Positions 31,371 through 40,630 of a stretch of 43,145 nt of DNA are shown here, piece by piece. The DNA is from Inonotus obliquus (lineage: Eukaryota > Basidiomycota > Agaricomycetes > Hymenochaetales > Hymenochaetaceae). The stretch is taken from contig JAJHTX010000015.1 of assembly GCA_032164295.1 (NCBI GenBank), forward strand, positions 1 through 43,145, given 5' to 3'. Position 1 is the stretch's first letter. Each line of letters starts with the position of its first letter. A program made the translations under genes and the position numbers. The notes beneath the pieces were generated by a model, which made no database searches, was not told the DNA's origin, and was given only the letters and a program-made list of their open reading frames with translations.

Positions 31371-32016
31371 TTAAAGTTTTAAAGCCAATAAAGAAGTATA
31401 AACTCCAAATGCTGAGCTGCTTAAAAATACTAACAACATAAACCTTATTAAGTAAAACCAAAAAATATTAGTCAATCTCCAAGAATTAATTAACTTACTA
31501 ATTAGTATATGAATATATTTACCTAAAGGTAGAGATTTTACCTTAAATTCTAATTTTGTTGAATAAAGATCTTTATCTGCTATTAATTTAAAACTAAAAA
31601 TAAAAACTAACAAAATAGCAAAATAATTTAATAAAAAATGTAATACTAAATCGTTAGTCTACATTTTTATAATAATTTATCTGAAGAAAATATCCATTCT
31701 GTAGATTCTAAAGGACTATTAATAAAGTTATTTTTCCAATTAGGATTTGTTCTTTCTAACTCATATACTACACGAGAACTTTCAGCTTTATTCATTTTTA
31801 CAATGATTTCTTGTGAGTCATTTGTTTTGTTAACTATATAATTAGATACTTGGTTTTCTTAGAGAAACCAGAAACATTCAACCATTTAATTACAATCACT
31901 TTTTTTAATTCAACCAGACAATCGATGATAGTAAATAAGTTTACAGACTCTACTGGCACCTCACCTGTGATTAATAAAATTAAACAGACAATCGGTATTA
32001 ATAACATTCTTAACAT
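31371..32016 (-). pseudogene. Membrane protein fused to copied NAD4 start (broken)
   Basis: From ATG at 32016 it reads MLRMLLIPIVCLILLITGEV, similar in protein and DNA to the start of nad4 (MLSLLLLIPIIGSIALLLVT), preceded by a diverged copy of the nad4 leader. At about KKVIVIKWLNVSGFSK it joins the soluble domain of copy D (KAIINKWLNDSGLSK). A frameshift near 31856 and stops follow; shifted frames give QVSNYIVNKTNDSQEIIVKMN and finally (31371-31613) the two C-terminal helices with SLPLGKYIH. The order is the same as in copy D. The nad4 reading is inference from about 20 codons plus the leader. Confidence 0.65.
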
Positions 32017-32778
32017 TTTATTTTATTTGAAATAAAATTTGAACACCATTTAAAACTAAGGCCTTTTGTTGAGAAGTGAATGAAAACATTCAATTATTTA
32101 ATTAAGATCTTTTTTAATTTGAAACAAAAAACTAAGTATCTGCACAAATAAACATATTAAAAAGTTTAGATTTACTACTCCTTTTAAGCAATTTATCTAA
32201 AACATGGTTAATAGTTTTAAAGTTCTGAACTTAAAAAATCACAATTTTTTTAATTTCAATTTAGTTCTAAAAACTTTTCAAATTGATCTAAAATTCTAAT
32301 ATTTAGATTAAGGAAACAATAAATTTGAACTTAAAATCACACATTTGATTTTTTCCTTGAACCCTTTTTGAATTTAATTTCACAAATTTTAAATTTTAAT
32401 TTAATTTAGGTTGACTACTAGTAAGAATGGCCGTTAAATTTTATTAATTTAATTTAAGCTTTAAATAGTTAAATGTAACTTAATATCACATATTGTTTGA
32501 ACAAAATTTAGATTTTAAATAAATTTATCTTAGTAAAATTGAAATCGTCTATAATATAGAATTAGCTTATTTAGGGTTAATTTAACAAAAAATATTAAAC
32601 TAAAAATTAATTTATCTTTATTTAATTTTTTTTAATATTTTTAAAACAAATAAGTTTTGTAATTTAATTAATCTTAAATAACTATTAAAATTTTATAAAA
32701 AAAGAATTACCCACAAACAAAAATTAAAAAGATTAAAAACTCATTTTTAATTTTGTTTGTTTAGATTTAAAATTTTAG
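32017..32778. other. Intergenic; copy of the nad4 leader plus AT-rich spacer
   Basis: 32030-32190 matches 34255-34470: TGAACACCA(C/T)TTAA then GCCTTTTGTT near the genes, and TTTAGATTTACTACTCCTTTTA at the far end. 32200-32778 is AT-rich with no gene seen; it holds the 3' flank of nad4. Confidence 0.65.
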
Positions 32779-34239
32779 TTAGAGAAGGGTTGAAGGAAGA
32801 TTATATAACAAGGTTGTAACAGAAGCATGTAATGTTTCTAATATTACATTAGGAAAAATACCAAATACAACAGTAGGTATTAATAAAGATAGTAATAAGA
32901 TGAATTCTCTTCTTGAAATATCTTTCAGTGGTTTTAAATAAGGACTATATGAACCATAAGATAGTCTATTATATAGCCAAATACTATATATGGCACTGAA
33001 AAGGATTCCTGTTGCACCAATGACAGATGCTAAAGGATTTCTTTCCCAAGTACCTATTAAAGATAGTTGTTCTCCAATCCAGTTAAGTGATAAAGGAACA
33101 CCTGTATTACATAGTGTAAATATAAAGAATAAAATAGTAAAAACAGGCATATATAAAACTAAACCTCTAATATACGGTATTAATCTAACACCAGTTCTAT
33201 CATATATAACACCACCAACACAAATAAATAAAGCAGGTGAAACAAAACCGTGAGCTATCGATAATAAAATAGCTCCTTCAATCCCTTGTACAGTATTAGA
33301 AAATAAACCTAAAACGACTACACCCATATGACATATACTAGAATAAGCAATTAATTGTTTTGTATCTTGTTGAACAATAGTAGCTAAACTAGCATATACA
33401 ATAGTAATTAAAGCTATAGTTTGAACTAAAGGACTAAAATAGTGTGTAGCATCAGGTAAAAAATTAATTAGAACTCGTAAATAACCATAAGTAGCCATTT
33501 TTAAGATTGTTCCAGCTAATAAAATTGAACCTGCTAAAGGTGAATCAGCATGAGCTCTATATAACCATCCAGTCATAGGCCACAGAGGTGTTTTTATAGC
33601 AAAAGCTAAGAAAAAAGCTAACCATAAATATTTTTGACTATCTAAGTTAATTTCAGATAAAGAAATTAATTGAAAATCAGTTGAACCAACATAGTTACTA
33701 ATTTCTAATATAGCTAATAACATAAATAAAGAACCTGCTAAAGTATATAAAAAGAATAAAAAGGCAGATCTTTCTTTATTTGCACCTGAACCATATAAAA
33801 TAATAACTATAAATAAAATAGGTAATATTGATTCGAAAAATACATAAAATAATAATAAATCTAATACTACAAATAATGCTATTTGCAATGTTTCTAATAC
33901 TAGAAATGAGATTAAAAAATATTTTAAATTATTATTTACAGTATTATAATTAGACAGTAAAGCTATAGGTGTTAAAAATGTTGTTAATAGTACAAAATAA
34001 ATAGACAATCCATCTACCCCTATGTTTAAATGACAATAACTTAATTCTTTGAAACTATATACAAATTGATATTGACTAGTACTAGAGTCAAACTGAATCC
34101 ATAAATAAATAGATAAAACTAAATTTAGTAAAGAAGTTCCTAAAGCTATTTTTTTAGATTTCTCTCCAGAGGGATCATCTGTTACAAGAAGTAACGCAAT
34201 TGAACCTATAATAGGTATTAATAATAATAAACTTAGCAT
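32779..34239 (-). CDS. nad4: NADH dehydrogenase subunit 4
   Basis: An intact 486-residue ORF of usual length for fungal NAD4, a proton-pumping core subunit of respiratory complex I in the inner membrane. Diagnostic blocks are LNIGVDGLSIYFVLLTTFL (residues 70-88), LLFYVFFESILPILF with the conserved Glu (about 130), FAIKTPLWPMTGWLYRAHAD with the channel Lys (about 212-231), YSSICHMGVVVLG (about 300) and HGFVSPALF (about 325). There is no intron and no in-frame TGA. ATG at 34239 is the first and fits the family start. The leader upstream is duplicated before 32016. Confidence 0.98.
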   Translation of the reverse strand: MLSLLLLIPIIGSIALLLVTDDPSGEKSKKIALGTSLLNLVLSIYLWIQFDSSTSQYQFVYSFKELSYCHLNIGVDGLSIYFVLLTTFLTPIALLSNYNTVNNNLKYFLISFLVLETLQIALFVVLDLLLFYVFFESILPILFIVIILYGSGANKERSAFLFFLYTLAGSLFMLLAILEISNYVGSTDFQLISLSEINLDSQKYLWLAFFLAFAIKTPLWPMTGWLYRAHADSPLAGSILLAGTILKMATYGYLRVLINFLPDATHYFSPLVQTIALITIVYASLATIVQQDTKQLIAYSSICHMGVVVLGLFSNTVQGIEGAILLSIAHGFVSPALFICVGGVIYDRTGVRLIPYIRGLVLYMPVFTILFFIFTLCNTGVPLSLNWIGEQLSLIGTWERNPLASVIGATGILFSAIYSIWLYNRLSYGSYSPYLKPLKDISRREFILLLSLLIPTVVFGIFPNVILETLHASVTTLLYNLPSTLL

Positions 34240-34592
34240 ATTTTACGTTTTATATAAATATATAAATTTTGTGAACACCACTTAAGGATAAAGCCTTTTG
34301 TTTATATAATTATCTTCTTCAAATACAAAATGTAAACTAATTAAAGTTTTCTTTTGGAGGAAAATAAAAATATTTTGCTAAGATCTTTTTAATTTGCACA
34401 TATAATTGTATATATTTACAAATAAAAACTAAATTTTAAAAATCTAGTTTTTAGATTTACTACTCCTTTTAGTTTTGTTTTTTTCAATATAACAAACTAT
34501 CAAATTTTTTCTGTTTAATTTCAATTGTATTCCAATTAATATTTTAAATTAAAACAACAGAAAAAAAAATAAAATAAATTATTATAACAAAA
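34240..34592 (-). promoter_or_regulatory. nad4 leader, duplicated
   Basis: 34255-34470 is the apparent parent of the copy at 32030-32190. Shared blocks on the minus strand are TAAAAGGAGTAGTAAATCTA at the distal end and AACAAAAGGC...TTAAGTGGTGTTCA near the start codon. This gap also separates divergent nad4 and dpo copy F. No ORF. Confidence 0.5.
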
Positions 34593-36645
34593 ATGGAAAA
34601 ATTTACCAAAAGGTATTTAATTAAAAATTATAACGAAAGAAACGTTAAAAGTTACCTATTGAAACTTATGAAAAAAGAAGAAGGTATTTTTGATAAATTT
34701 ATTAAAATTGAAGTTTCTATTATTAATAAAGACAATCATGAATATTCTATTTTTTCTTCTGTACTTAATGTTACTAATAACAATGAAAGAGAGATGTTTG
34801 CTAAAAAAGCATGCACTTTTTTAACTATTACTAGTAAAATTTTACGTGTTAAAACTTTCACTATTTGTTATAAGTTTAATAAAGCTAATTTAGATGATTA
34901 TAAAGATTATTTAAATTCATTAAAAATTAGCAATAAGAACCATTGTTAAACATTTGATTCAAAGAGAGGGTGTTACAGTAACACCTATCTATAAAGACGG
35001 TAAATTCATAAGTATAAAAATAATATATAATTTAAAAGGAGAAAATTATAAATTAACTTTATTAGATTCTATGTTAGTATTGTTATCTGGTTTAGACAAT
35101 TTATCAAATAAATTTAGTTTAGACTCTCATAAAGGTATTTACCCTTATTACTTTCCAAAAGAAACTAATTTGGATTACATCGGGGAAGTACCAGCTTACG
35201 AATATTTTGATACTAAAAAAGTTTATTTAAATGAATATAATAATTATAAATCTAAATTTAATAATAATTGGTCATTGAAAAATGAAACTAATAGTTATTG
35301 TTTAAATGATTGTATTTTATTATATAAAATAATAATAATTTTTAGAGACTTGATGTTAAAATATTTTAGAGTAGATATAATTAAATGTCCTACTGCGGCT
35401 TCTTTAAGTATGAGAGTTTTCAGAACTAATTATTTACAAGATAAAATTATTCCTATAATTCCTGCTGATATATACAATGTTTTAGTGAAATCATATTTTG
35501 GAGGTCACGTAGATTTATATGTACCTGAAAGTAACAGTAAATTTACTGTTAATGAAATCAAAGATAAAATAAAATCTCAAAATACAGCTGATTTAGAGCT
35601 TGTTAATTCTTATGATATTAACTCACTATATCCTTCTGTAATGAAAGATAATTTATACCCTACTGATTTGATCGGACATTTAAAAGGTGATATTACTTTA
35701 ATGGTTGAATATCAAGTTAAATTTGGTATTTATAAAGTTAAAGTTAATGTTCCGATTGATATTAAACATCCTATTTTACCAATACATCAAGAGGGTAAAT
35801 CAATTTATCCTACTGGTAATTGGATTGGATGGTATACGTCAGTTGAAATTGAAAATGCAATGAAATTTGGATATAAATTTGAAGTCTTAGAAGGTTTTAT
35901 TTTTGATACTGATGATTTATTCAGTAAATTTGTTACCGACCTTTATAATATACGCTTAAAATATCCTAAAACTCATCCAATGAATTACATTATTAAATTA
36001 TTGATGAACAGTCTTTACGGTAGATTCGGTATTAATCCTAATCTATTGTCATATAAATTCGTCAATAGAAAAAATTTTAATTCTTCATCTTATGAGGATT
36101 GGAGTGACTTTGGGGAATTTATTTTAGTTGGCAATAAAGATAAAGCCAATAGAATTTTTTCAAATGTAGCTGTAGCTTCTGCTGTAACTGCTTTTGCTAG
36201 AATTAAAATGAGCTCAGTTAAGAATAGAGACGAGTTAATTCTTCTGTGTACTGATACTGACTCTGCTTATACTATTGGTAAACTTCCAGATGATTTAGTT
36301 AGTTCAACAGAGCTAGGAAAATTTAAATTGGAAGATTCTTATTACAAATTCATTGGTTTAGGTCCTAAAGTTTATGGAACACTAAATACTGAAGGAGTAG
36401 AAAAAACTAAAGTAAAAGGTTTTAAAGATAAAGTTTCTTTAGAAAATCTTGAATCTTTATTAGTTGAATCTAGTCATAATATCTTAAATCATGAAAAATG
36501 GTTTAAAAATATGAATAAAGCTTTAATTAGTGTTAAAATAAGTCCTTATGACCTTAAAACAAATAATAATAAACGTATTTGTATCTTTGAAGAAAATAAA
36601 TTTTCACAAACTAAAAATATATCAGTGAATAAGGATAATAAATAA
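34593..36645 (+). pseudogene. dpo: Family-B DNA polymerase (dpo copy F), polymerase domain intact, exonuclease deleted
   Basis: Two ORFs of one gene. 34593-34949 (118 residues) is the N-terminal terminal-protein-like region, aligning with the start of copy H. After TAA 34947-34949 a different frame, open before TTG 34954 as TIVKHLIQREG, enters just after Exo II. Exo I and Exo II are absent; Exo III YCLND is at residues 115-119 of the second ORF. The polymerase domain is complete: FGGHVDLY 182-189, motif A YDINSLYPSVM 220-230, motif B KLLMNSLYGRFG 348-359, motif C TDTDS 433-437, and TKVKGFK 485-491. It would be a polymerase without proofreading if translated from an internal start. It is the only copy here with motifs B and C. 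Confidence 0.88.
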
Positions 36646-36799
36646 ATCTTAAAACTTTTAACCCTTTTAATTTTTACCTTTTCAATTTAAATTGAACAGA
36701 GAATATCCTATTTATTATAGGAATAGACAATGCATAATTGTCTTAAATTTTTATAAATCTTATTTAATACCCCAATGGTTCTTAAGTTAATTAAATTTA

Positions 36800-37189
36800 A
36801 TGAAAATCAGACAAATCTTATTTGCAATTTTTATTTTAATTGCTACAGCTTTATTAGCTGTATTTATTTATGATTTATTAAATAATCTTAATTCAGATCA
36901 TTTAGTTAACTTAAATAATAATAATAACATTGTTATTAATAATCAAGTCTCTATTAAAAATTCAATTAGAGATATTAAAAATATTACAACAGAATTTAAT
37001 GTTACTAACGATAATTCTACAGCTATATTCAACAATGAACCAAGTAGCTCAACAGTTAAATTAATTGTTGGAGTTTCCTTGGGTATATTTGGTGCTATTT
37101 TTGTTGGATTCTATTGTTTCAAATTTATCTACTCACCTGATGTGGGAATGATTGAAAGCAATATAGAATTGCCTCAAATAACACGTTAG
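36800..37189 (+). CDS. Small two-helix membrane protein
   Basis: An intact 129-residue ORF from ATG at 36800. Helix one is at residues 5-25 (ILFAIFILIATALLAVFIYD), a polar Asn-rich middle contains NNQVSIKNS and ITTEFNVTNDNS, and helix two is at about 86-112. The paralogue at 8189-8617 is frameshifted. In both places the gene follows a dpo and precedes a tRNA-like sequence (34 bases here), so it is probably a second gene of the plasmid-like cassette. Function is unknown. Confidence 0.65.
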   Translation: MKIRQILFAIFILIATALLAVFIYDLLNNLNSDHLVNLNNNNNIVINNQVSIKNSIRDIKNITTEFNVTNDNSTAIFNNEPSSSTVKLIVGVSLGIFGAIFVGFYCFKFIYSPDVGMIESNIELPQITR

Positions 37190-37222
37190 TGTAGTATTTT
37201 ATATTAGAAACTTTCACCCAAA

Positions 37223-37294
37223 ATAAGTATAACTCAATTGGTAGAGTATTAGATTCTTAACTAAATTATATTGGTTCGATTCCAATTGCTTATC
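37223..37294 (+). tRNA. tRNA-like element T6
   Basis: Acceptor ATAAGTA/TGCTTAT (7 pairs, one T-G), D stem ACTC/GAGT, T arm ATTGG-TTCGATT-CCAAT perfect. The anticodon stem is only four sound pairs (TTAG/CTAA) around the eight-base ATTCTTAA, as in T2. It follows the two-helix ORF by 34 bases. Confidence 0.5.
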
Positions 37295-37313
37295 TTTAAT
37301 ATTTTTAACCACA

Positions 37314-37385
37314 AGCAGTATAACTCAATTGGTAGAGTGTTCGTTTTTTAATTGAAAAATATTGGTTCAATTCCAATTATTGCTT
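37314..37385 (+). tRNA. tRNA-like element T7 (Lys-UUU-like)
   Basis: Acceptor AGCAGTA/TATTGCT (one G-T), D stem ACTC/GAGT, T arm ATTGG-TTCAATT-CCAAT. Anticodon stem TTCGT/TTGAA has a T-T mismatch next to the loop TTTTTAA. Closely related to T1 and T5 and followed by the same 85-base repeat as T1. Confidence 0.5.
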
Positions 37386-37389
37386 TACA

Positions 37390-37475
37390 CTAACTCTTTT
37401 TATTATTAAAAAGAAGTAAAACTATAAAAAGAATAGTTTTTATCTTAGATAATTAGAAAATCTTATATACTACTA
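37390..37475 (+). repeat. Post-tRNA-like repeat, copy 2
   Basis: Nearly identical to 6636-6720, ending in TATATACTACTA at 37464-37475. Conservation of this AT-rich noncoding stretch points to recent copying of a tRNA-like plus tail unit. Confidence 0.8.
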
Positions 37476-37999
37476 CTTTATTTTGTTTTTGTTAATTCGT
37501 ATACTTATACCCTACAGTTTTAAATTGAAAGGGTATAAATAACCCTTTCCAAAGTAAAGAATAAACAATTTTTATTAAAAAGAGAGAAGTTTTTAAAAAT
37601 AAATAGAAATAACAGAGTTTTTCAAGAAACAAGTTATAAATTTTTTAAGACTAACCGCGGAAAAGCCGCGGGAGAGTTTTAGACTTCGAATGTTATTAGG
37701 AAACAATCCTGAACTATTTAGACTTTTTTGTTTTTATTTAATTAATAGCAAGAATTATATACTACTAAGACAAAATTTAAATAAATTAATTATTAATTTG
37801 AGAAATAAATTAAGCTTAAGAAATTCTTTATATTAAACAATCCTGAACAATTTTGTTCACTTTTTAAACTATAACTAGAAATTTTTGGAGAGGTGGTAAT
37901 TCAACTTTCTTATATACTACTAAAAACCGAAGTTTTAATTAAAACAAAATTAGTTTAAATTTAAAGGCTTGGCTATTTTCTGTTTTGTGTTTTGTTTTT
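37476..37999. other. Intergenic with GC hairpin and dispersed motifs
   Basis: No gene seen. GC hairpin CCGCGG-AAAAG-CCGCGG at 37655-37671, CCTGAAC motifs near 37700 and 37834 (the latter forming TGAACAA/TTGTTCA), and TATATACTACTA at 37756-37767 and 37911-37922. Confidence 0.6.
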
Positions 38000-38072
38000 T
38001 GAAAGCATCCGGACTCGAACCGGAACCTTGCTCATTAAAAGTGAGACACTCAGCCAATCAAGTTCTGCTTCC
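38000..38072 (-). tRNA. trnK: tRNA-Lys (UUU)
   Basis: Full cloverleaf on the minus strand: acceptor GGAAGCA/TGCTTTC, D stem ACTT/GAGT, anticodon arm TCTCA-CTTTTAA-TGAGC (anticodon TTT), T arm TCCGG-TTCGAGT-CCGGA. Stems are GC-richer than those of the tRNA-like series, and this is the genuine gene. Confidence 0.9.
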
Positions 38073-38231
38073 TCTTGTTAAAGATTTAAATTTAGTATCT
38101 CCTAAGTTTAAATGAAATCTTTATAATTAACCCTTTTAAAAAAAAATTTTTTAATTTGAAGGTTTGGTTAGAAACTAATAAAAATTTTAATCACTAACTT
38201 TAAAATTTTTAATTTCTAAATTTAATTTAAG

Positions 38232-38302
38232 AGTTAAGAAGGAATTGAACCTTAACTTTTTAGACTTTGCAGGTCTACTACAGAACCATCTGTACACTTA
38301 AC
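38232..38302 (-). tRNA. trnC: tRNA-Cys (GCA)
   Basis: Acceptor GTTAAG/CTTAAC, D stem ACAG/CTGT, anticodon arm TAGAC-CTGCAAA-GTCTA (anticodon GCA), T arm AAGG-TTCAATT-CCTT. Ends may be off by one base. Confidence 0.88.
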
Positions 38303-38521
38303 CCTATCTTTAGTTTAAAAAATAATAATACACAATATTTGTAAATAGTTAAGATTAGGCAATAAAATTTTATCACAAAATTCATTGCTTTAAGGTAAAA
38401 CAAAATAACAACAAATTTTTGTTGTTGTTGTTTTTAAGTTTTAATTTTAGTTAGTAAATTTTAAACTAAAACAAAAAAAAAAATATAAATAAGAAAACTA
38501 AACTTACATTTTTCCAAGTAG

Positions 38522-38594
38522 GGTAAAATCAGAGACTCGAACTCTGTACATCGTCGCCACAAGACGTCATTTTACCAATTAAACTAATTCTACC
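38522..38594 (-). tRNA. trnH: tRNA-His (GUG)
   Basis: Eight-pair acceptor GGTAGAAT/ATTTTACC, fitting the extra 5' G of histidine tRNAs, anticodon arm ACGTC-TTGTGGC-GACGA (anticodon GTG), T arm CAGAG-TTCGAGT-CTCTG. The discriminator is C. Confidence 0.88.
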
Positions 38595-38897
38595 TCTTTT
38601 AAATTTCAATTCTTTTTTAATAATGAATTTTATAAGCGAGATACAACCCTTTTTATTTATAGTTTACTTCTATCAAAAAAAACAATCTTAGTTTTTTGTA
38701 TTGAAATATTAATAACAAAAAAAAACTAAAATTTTTATTAAAGAGAAAAGAAAAACAAAAAATATAAAAAAATGTTATAAATAGTCCAGAATTGTTAGTT
38801 TAAAAACCTTAATGTCTACATTTAAGAATAGTCCGGAGTGTTTTATATGCTATTAGAACCACTGTTGACTTAATTTGTTCAGGAGTGTTGTTTATAA
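38595..38897. other. Intergenic upstream of dpo copy G
   Basis: No gene seen. Near 38816-38840 and 38876-38894 are minus-strand copies of the CCTGAAC-type motif (TTGTTCAGGAGTGTTG), the only ones in that orientation. The dpo reading begins abruptly within three bases of the last one. Confidence 0.55.
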
Positions 38898-40630
38898 TAT
38901 TTAAAATTTTCTAATAAATTAGATAAAATTAACCCCTCTATAAATAAATTATTAACTTTAGGAAAAAGATTATATTCCACAAAAGCGATATCTAAAGATG
39001 TTTTTACTAATGTCGAATAACCTATAGCAGAAAATACTTTCTTAACTGATCTAAAACCATATTTTGAAAGATTTATAACTAAAAATAAAACTAATTTTGA
39101 TGATTATATTTCTGTAATATGTCAAGTTAGAGAAGTAGGTAATATTTATTATACAATTGGAGAAAGATTTCCAATTGATTTAAGTAATCCAAAAGATCTA
39201 ACTGATTATTTAGATTATATTCAGAATAAATGGAGTATGTTAGATAATAATCAATATAATCCAAATTTAGCTTTGAGTATAATATTTAATTATACAAAGA
39301 TTAGTTATAATAATTATTCATTAGTTTCTAATAAATTTAAAATCATAAAAAATAGAGGTAACAATGTTGTTAATTTTAAAGAAGAGTCACCTCTTGGTTT
39401 ACCCTTAAATACAAATTATACAACATGGGGATCAAATATGGTAATGTTGAGCGATGGTATAACAAAAGTTAATAATCTTTATAGTGATTTAAAGTTAAAT
39501 TTAAATAGATATATTGAAATAGTTAATCTATCTAAATTTGATACTCAAGTTAATGTCTATTCATCTGAAAGTAATATAAAAATAACAACATTCATTGATA
39601 AAATTATTAATAGTAATGAATTTATTAGATTTTCAGGTAATAAGACTTATTATATCAAAGATAATAAACTATATTTTATTTTTGATAAATTAATTAGTGA
39701 TCAATTTATTAGTAGAGTTAAACCTTCAACTTCATTTATTTTTAATATAATGACATTAGATGTTGAAACTTATGTTAATGAAGATAATAAAATGAATATT
39801 TATTGTATTTCAATTTTTGATGGTAAAGATGCCATTTCATTCTATTTAACAAATTATGACGATATACATTCTTTAATTAATGATGTACTTAAGACAATTT
39901 TTTCTAAAAAATATTCTGGTAAAAGTATTTATATACATAATTCATCTGAATTTGATATGATATTTTTATATAGTTATATCATTAATTATTACAATGTATC
40001 AGTTAAACCAATCCTTAAAGATGGTAAATTTATTAATTTAGATGTTGAATTTGGTGAAACTACTAAATATAAAATTAGTTTTAAAGATTCATTATTATTA
40101 TTACCTAGTTCATTAGCTAAGTTAAGTAAAACCTTTAATGTTAATTACTCTAAAGATATATTTCCTCATAAATTTGTTAAGAAAGATAATCTTAATTTTA
40201 TAGGTGATGTACCCTCTATTGATTTATTTAGTGGGATTTCTTTAACTGAATATAATGATTATAAAGCTAGATTCAATAATAATTGGTCATTGAAAGATGA
40301 AGCAATTAAATATTGTGAACTTGATTGTAAAGCATTGTTTGAAGTTGTAAGTAATTTCGCCTATAATATCTTTAACAAATTTAATATTAATGTATCATCT
40401 ACACCAACTTTACCTAGTGTTGCTTTGAAAACTTATAGAACTAATTTTATACCTAAAGGTATTAAAATTGCTAAAATTGGTGGTAAAATGTTTGACGATA
40501 TTCACAAAGCTTTTTTCGGTGGACATGTTGATATGTTTATACCAACTAATCCAATAGGAACTAAAGTATACGGATATGAAGTTAAATCATTGTATCCTTT
40601 TGTAATTAAAGTTAACAAAAATCCAATCAA
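38898..40630 (+). pseudogene. dpo: Family-B DNA polymerase (dpo copy G), truncated at both ends
   Basis: The dpo frame begins at 38901 with LKFSNKLDKI, lacking the first ~110 codons seen in copy H. LGKRLYSTKA follows, a TAA at 39018-39020, then an open frame from there (first ATG 39237). The exonuclease is complete: Exo I LDVETY, Exo II HNSSEFD, Exo III YCELDC. Then FFGGHVDMF and motif A as YEVKSLYPFVIK, where the catalytic Asp is replaced by Glu (YD in copy F). Similarity ends at about NKNPI, near 40625; the frame runs on to 40688 only across antisense of copy H. Motifs B and C are missing. Confidence 0.85.
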
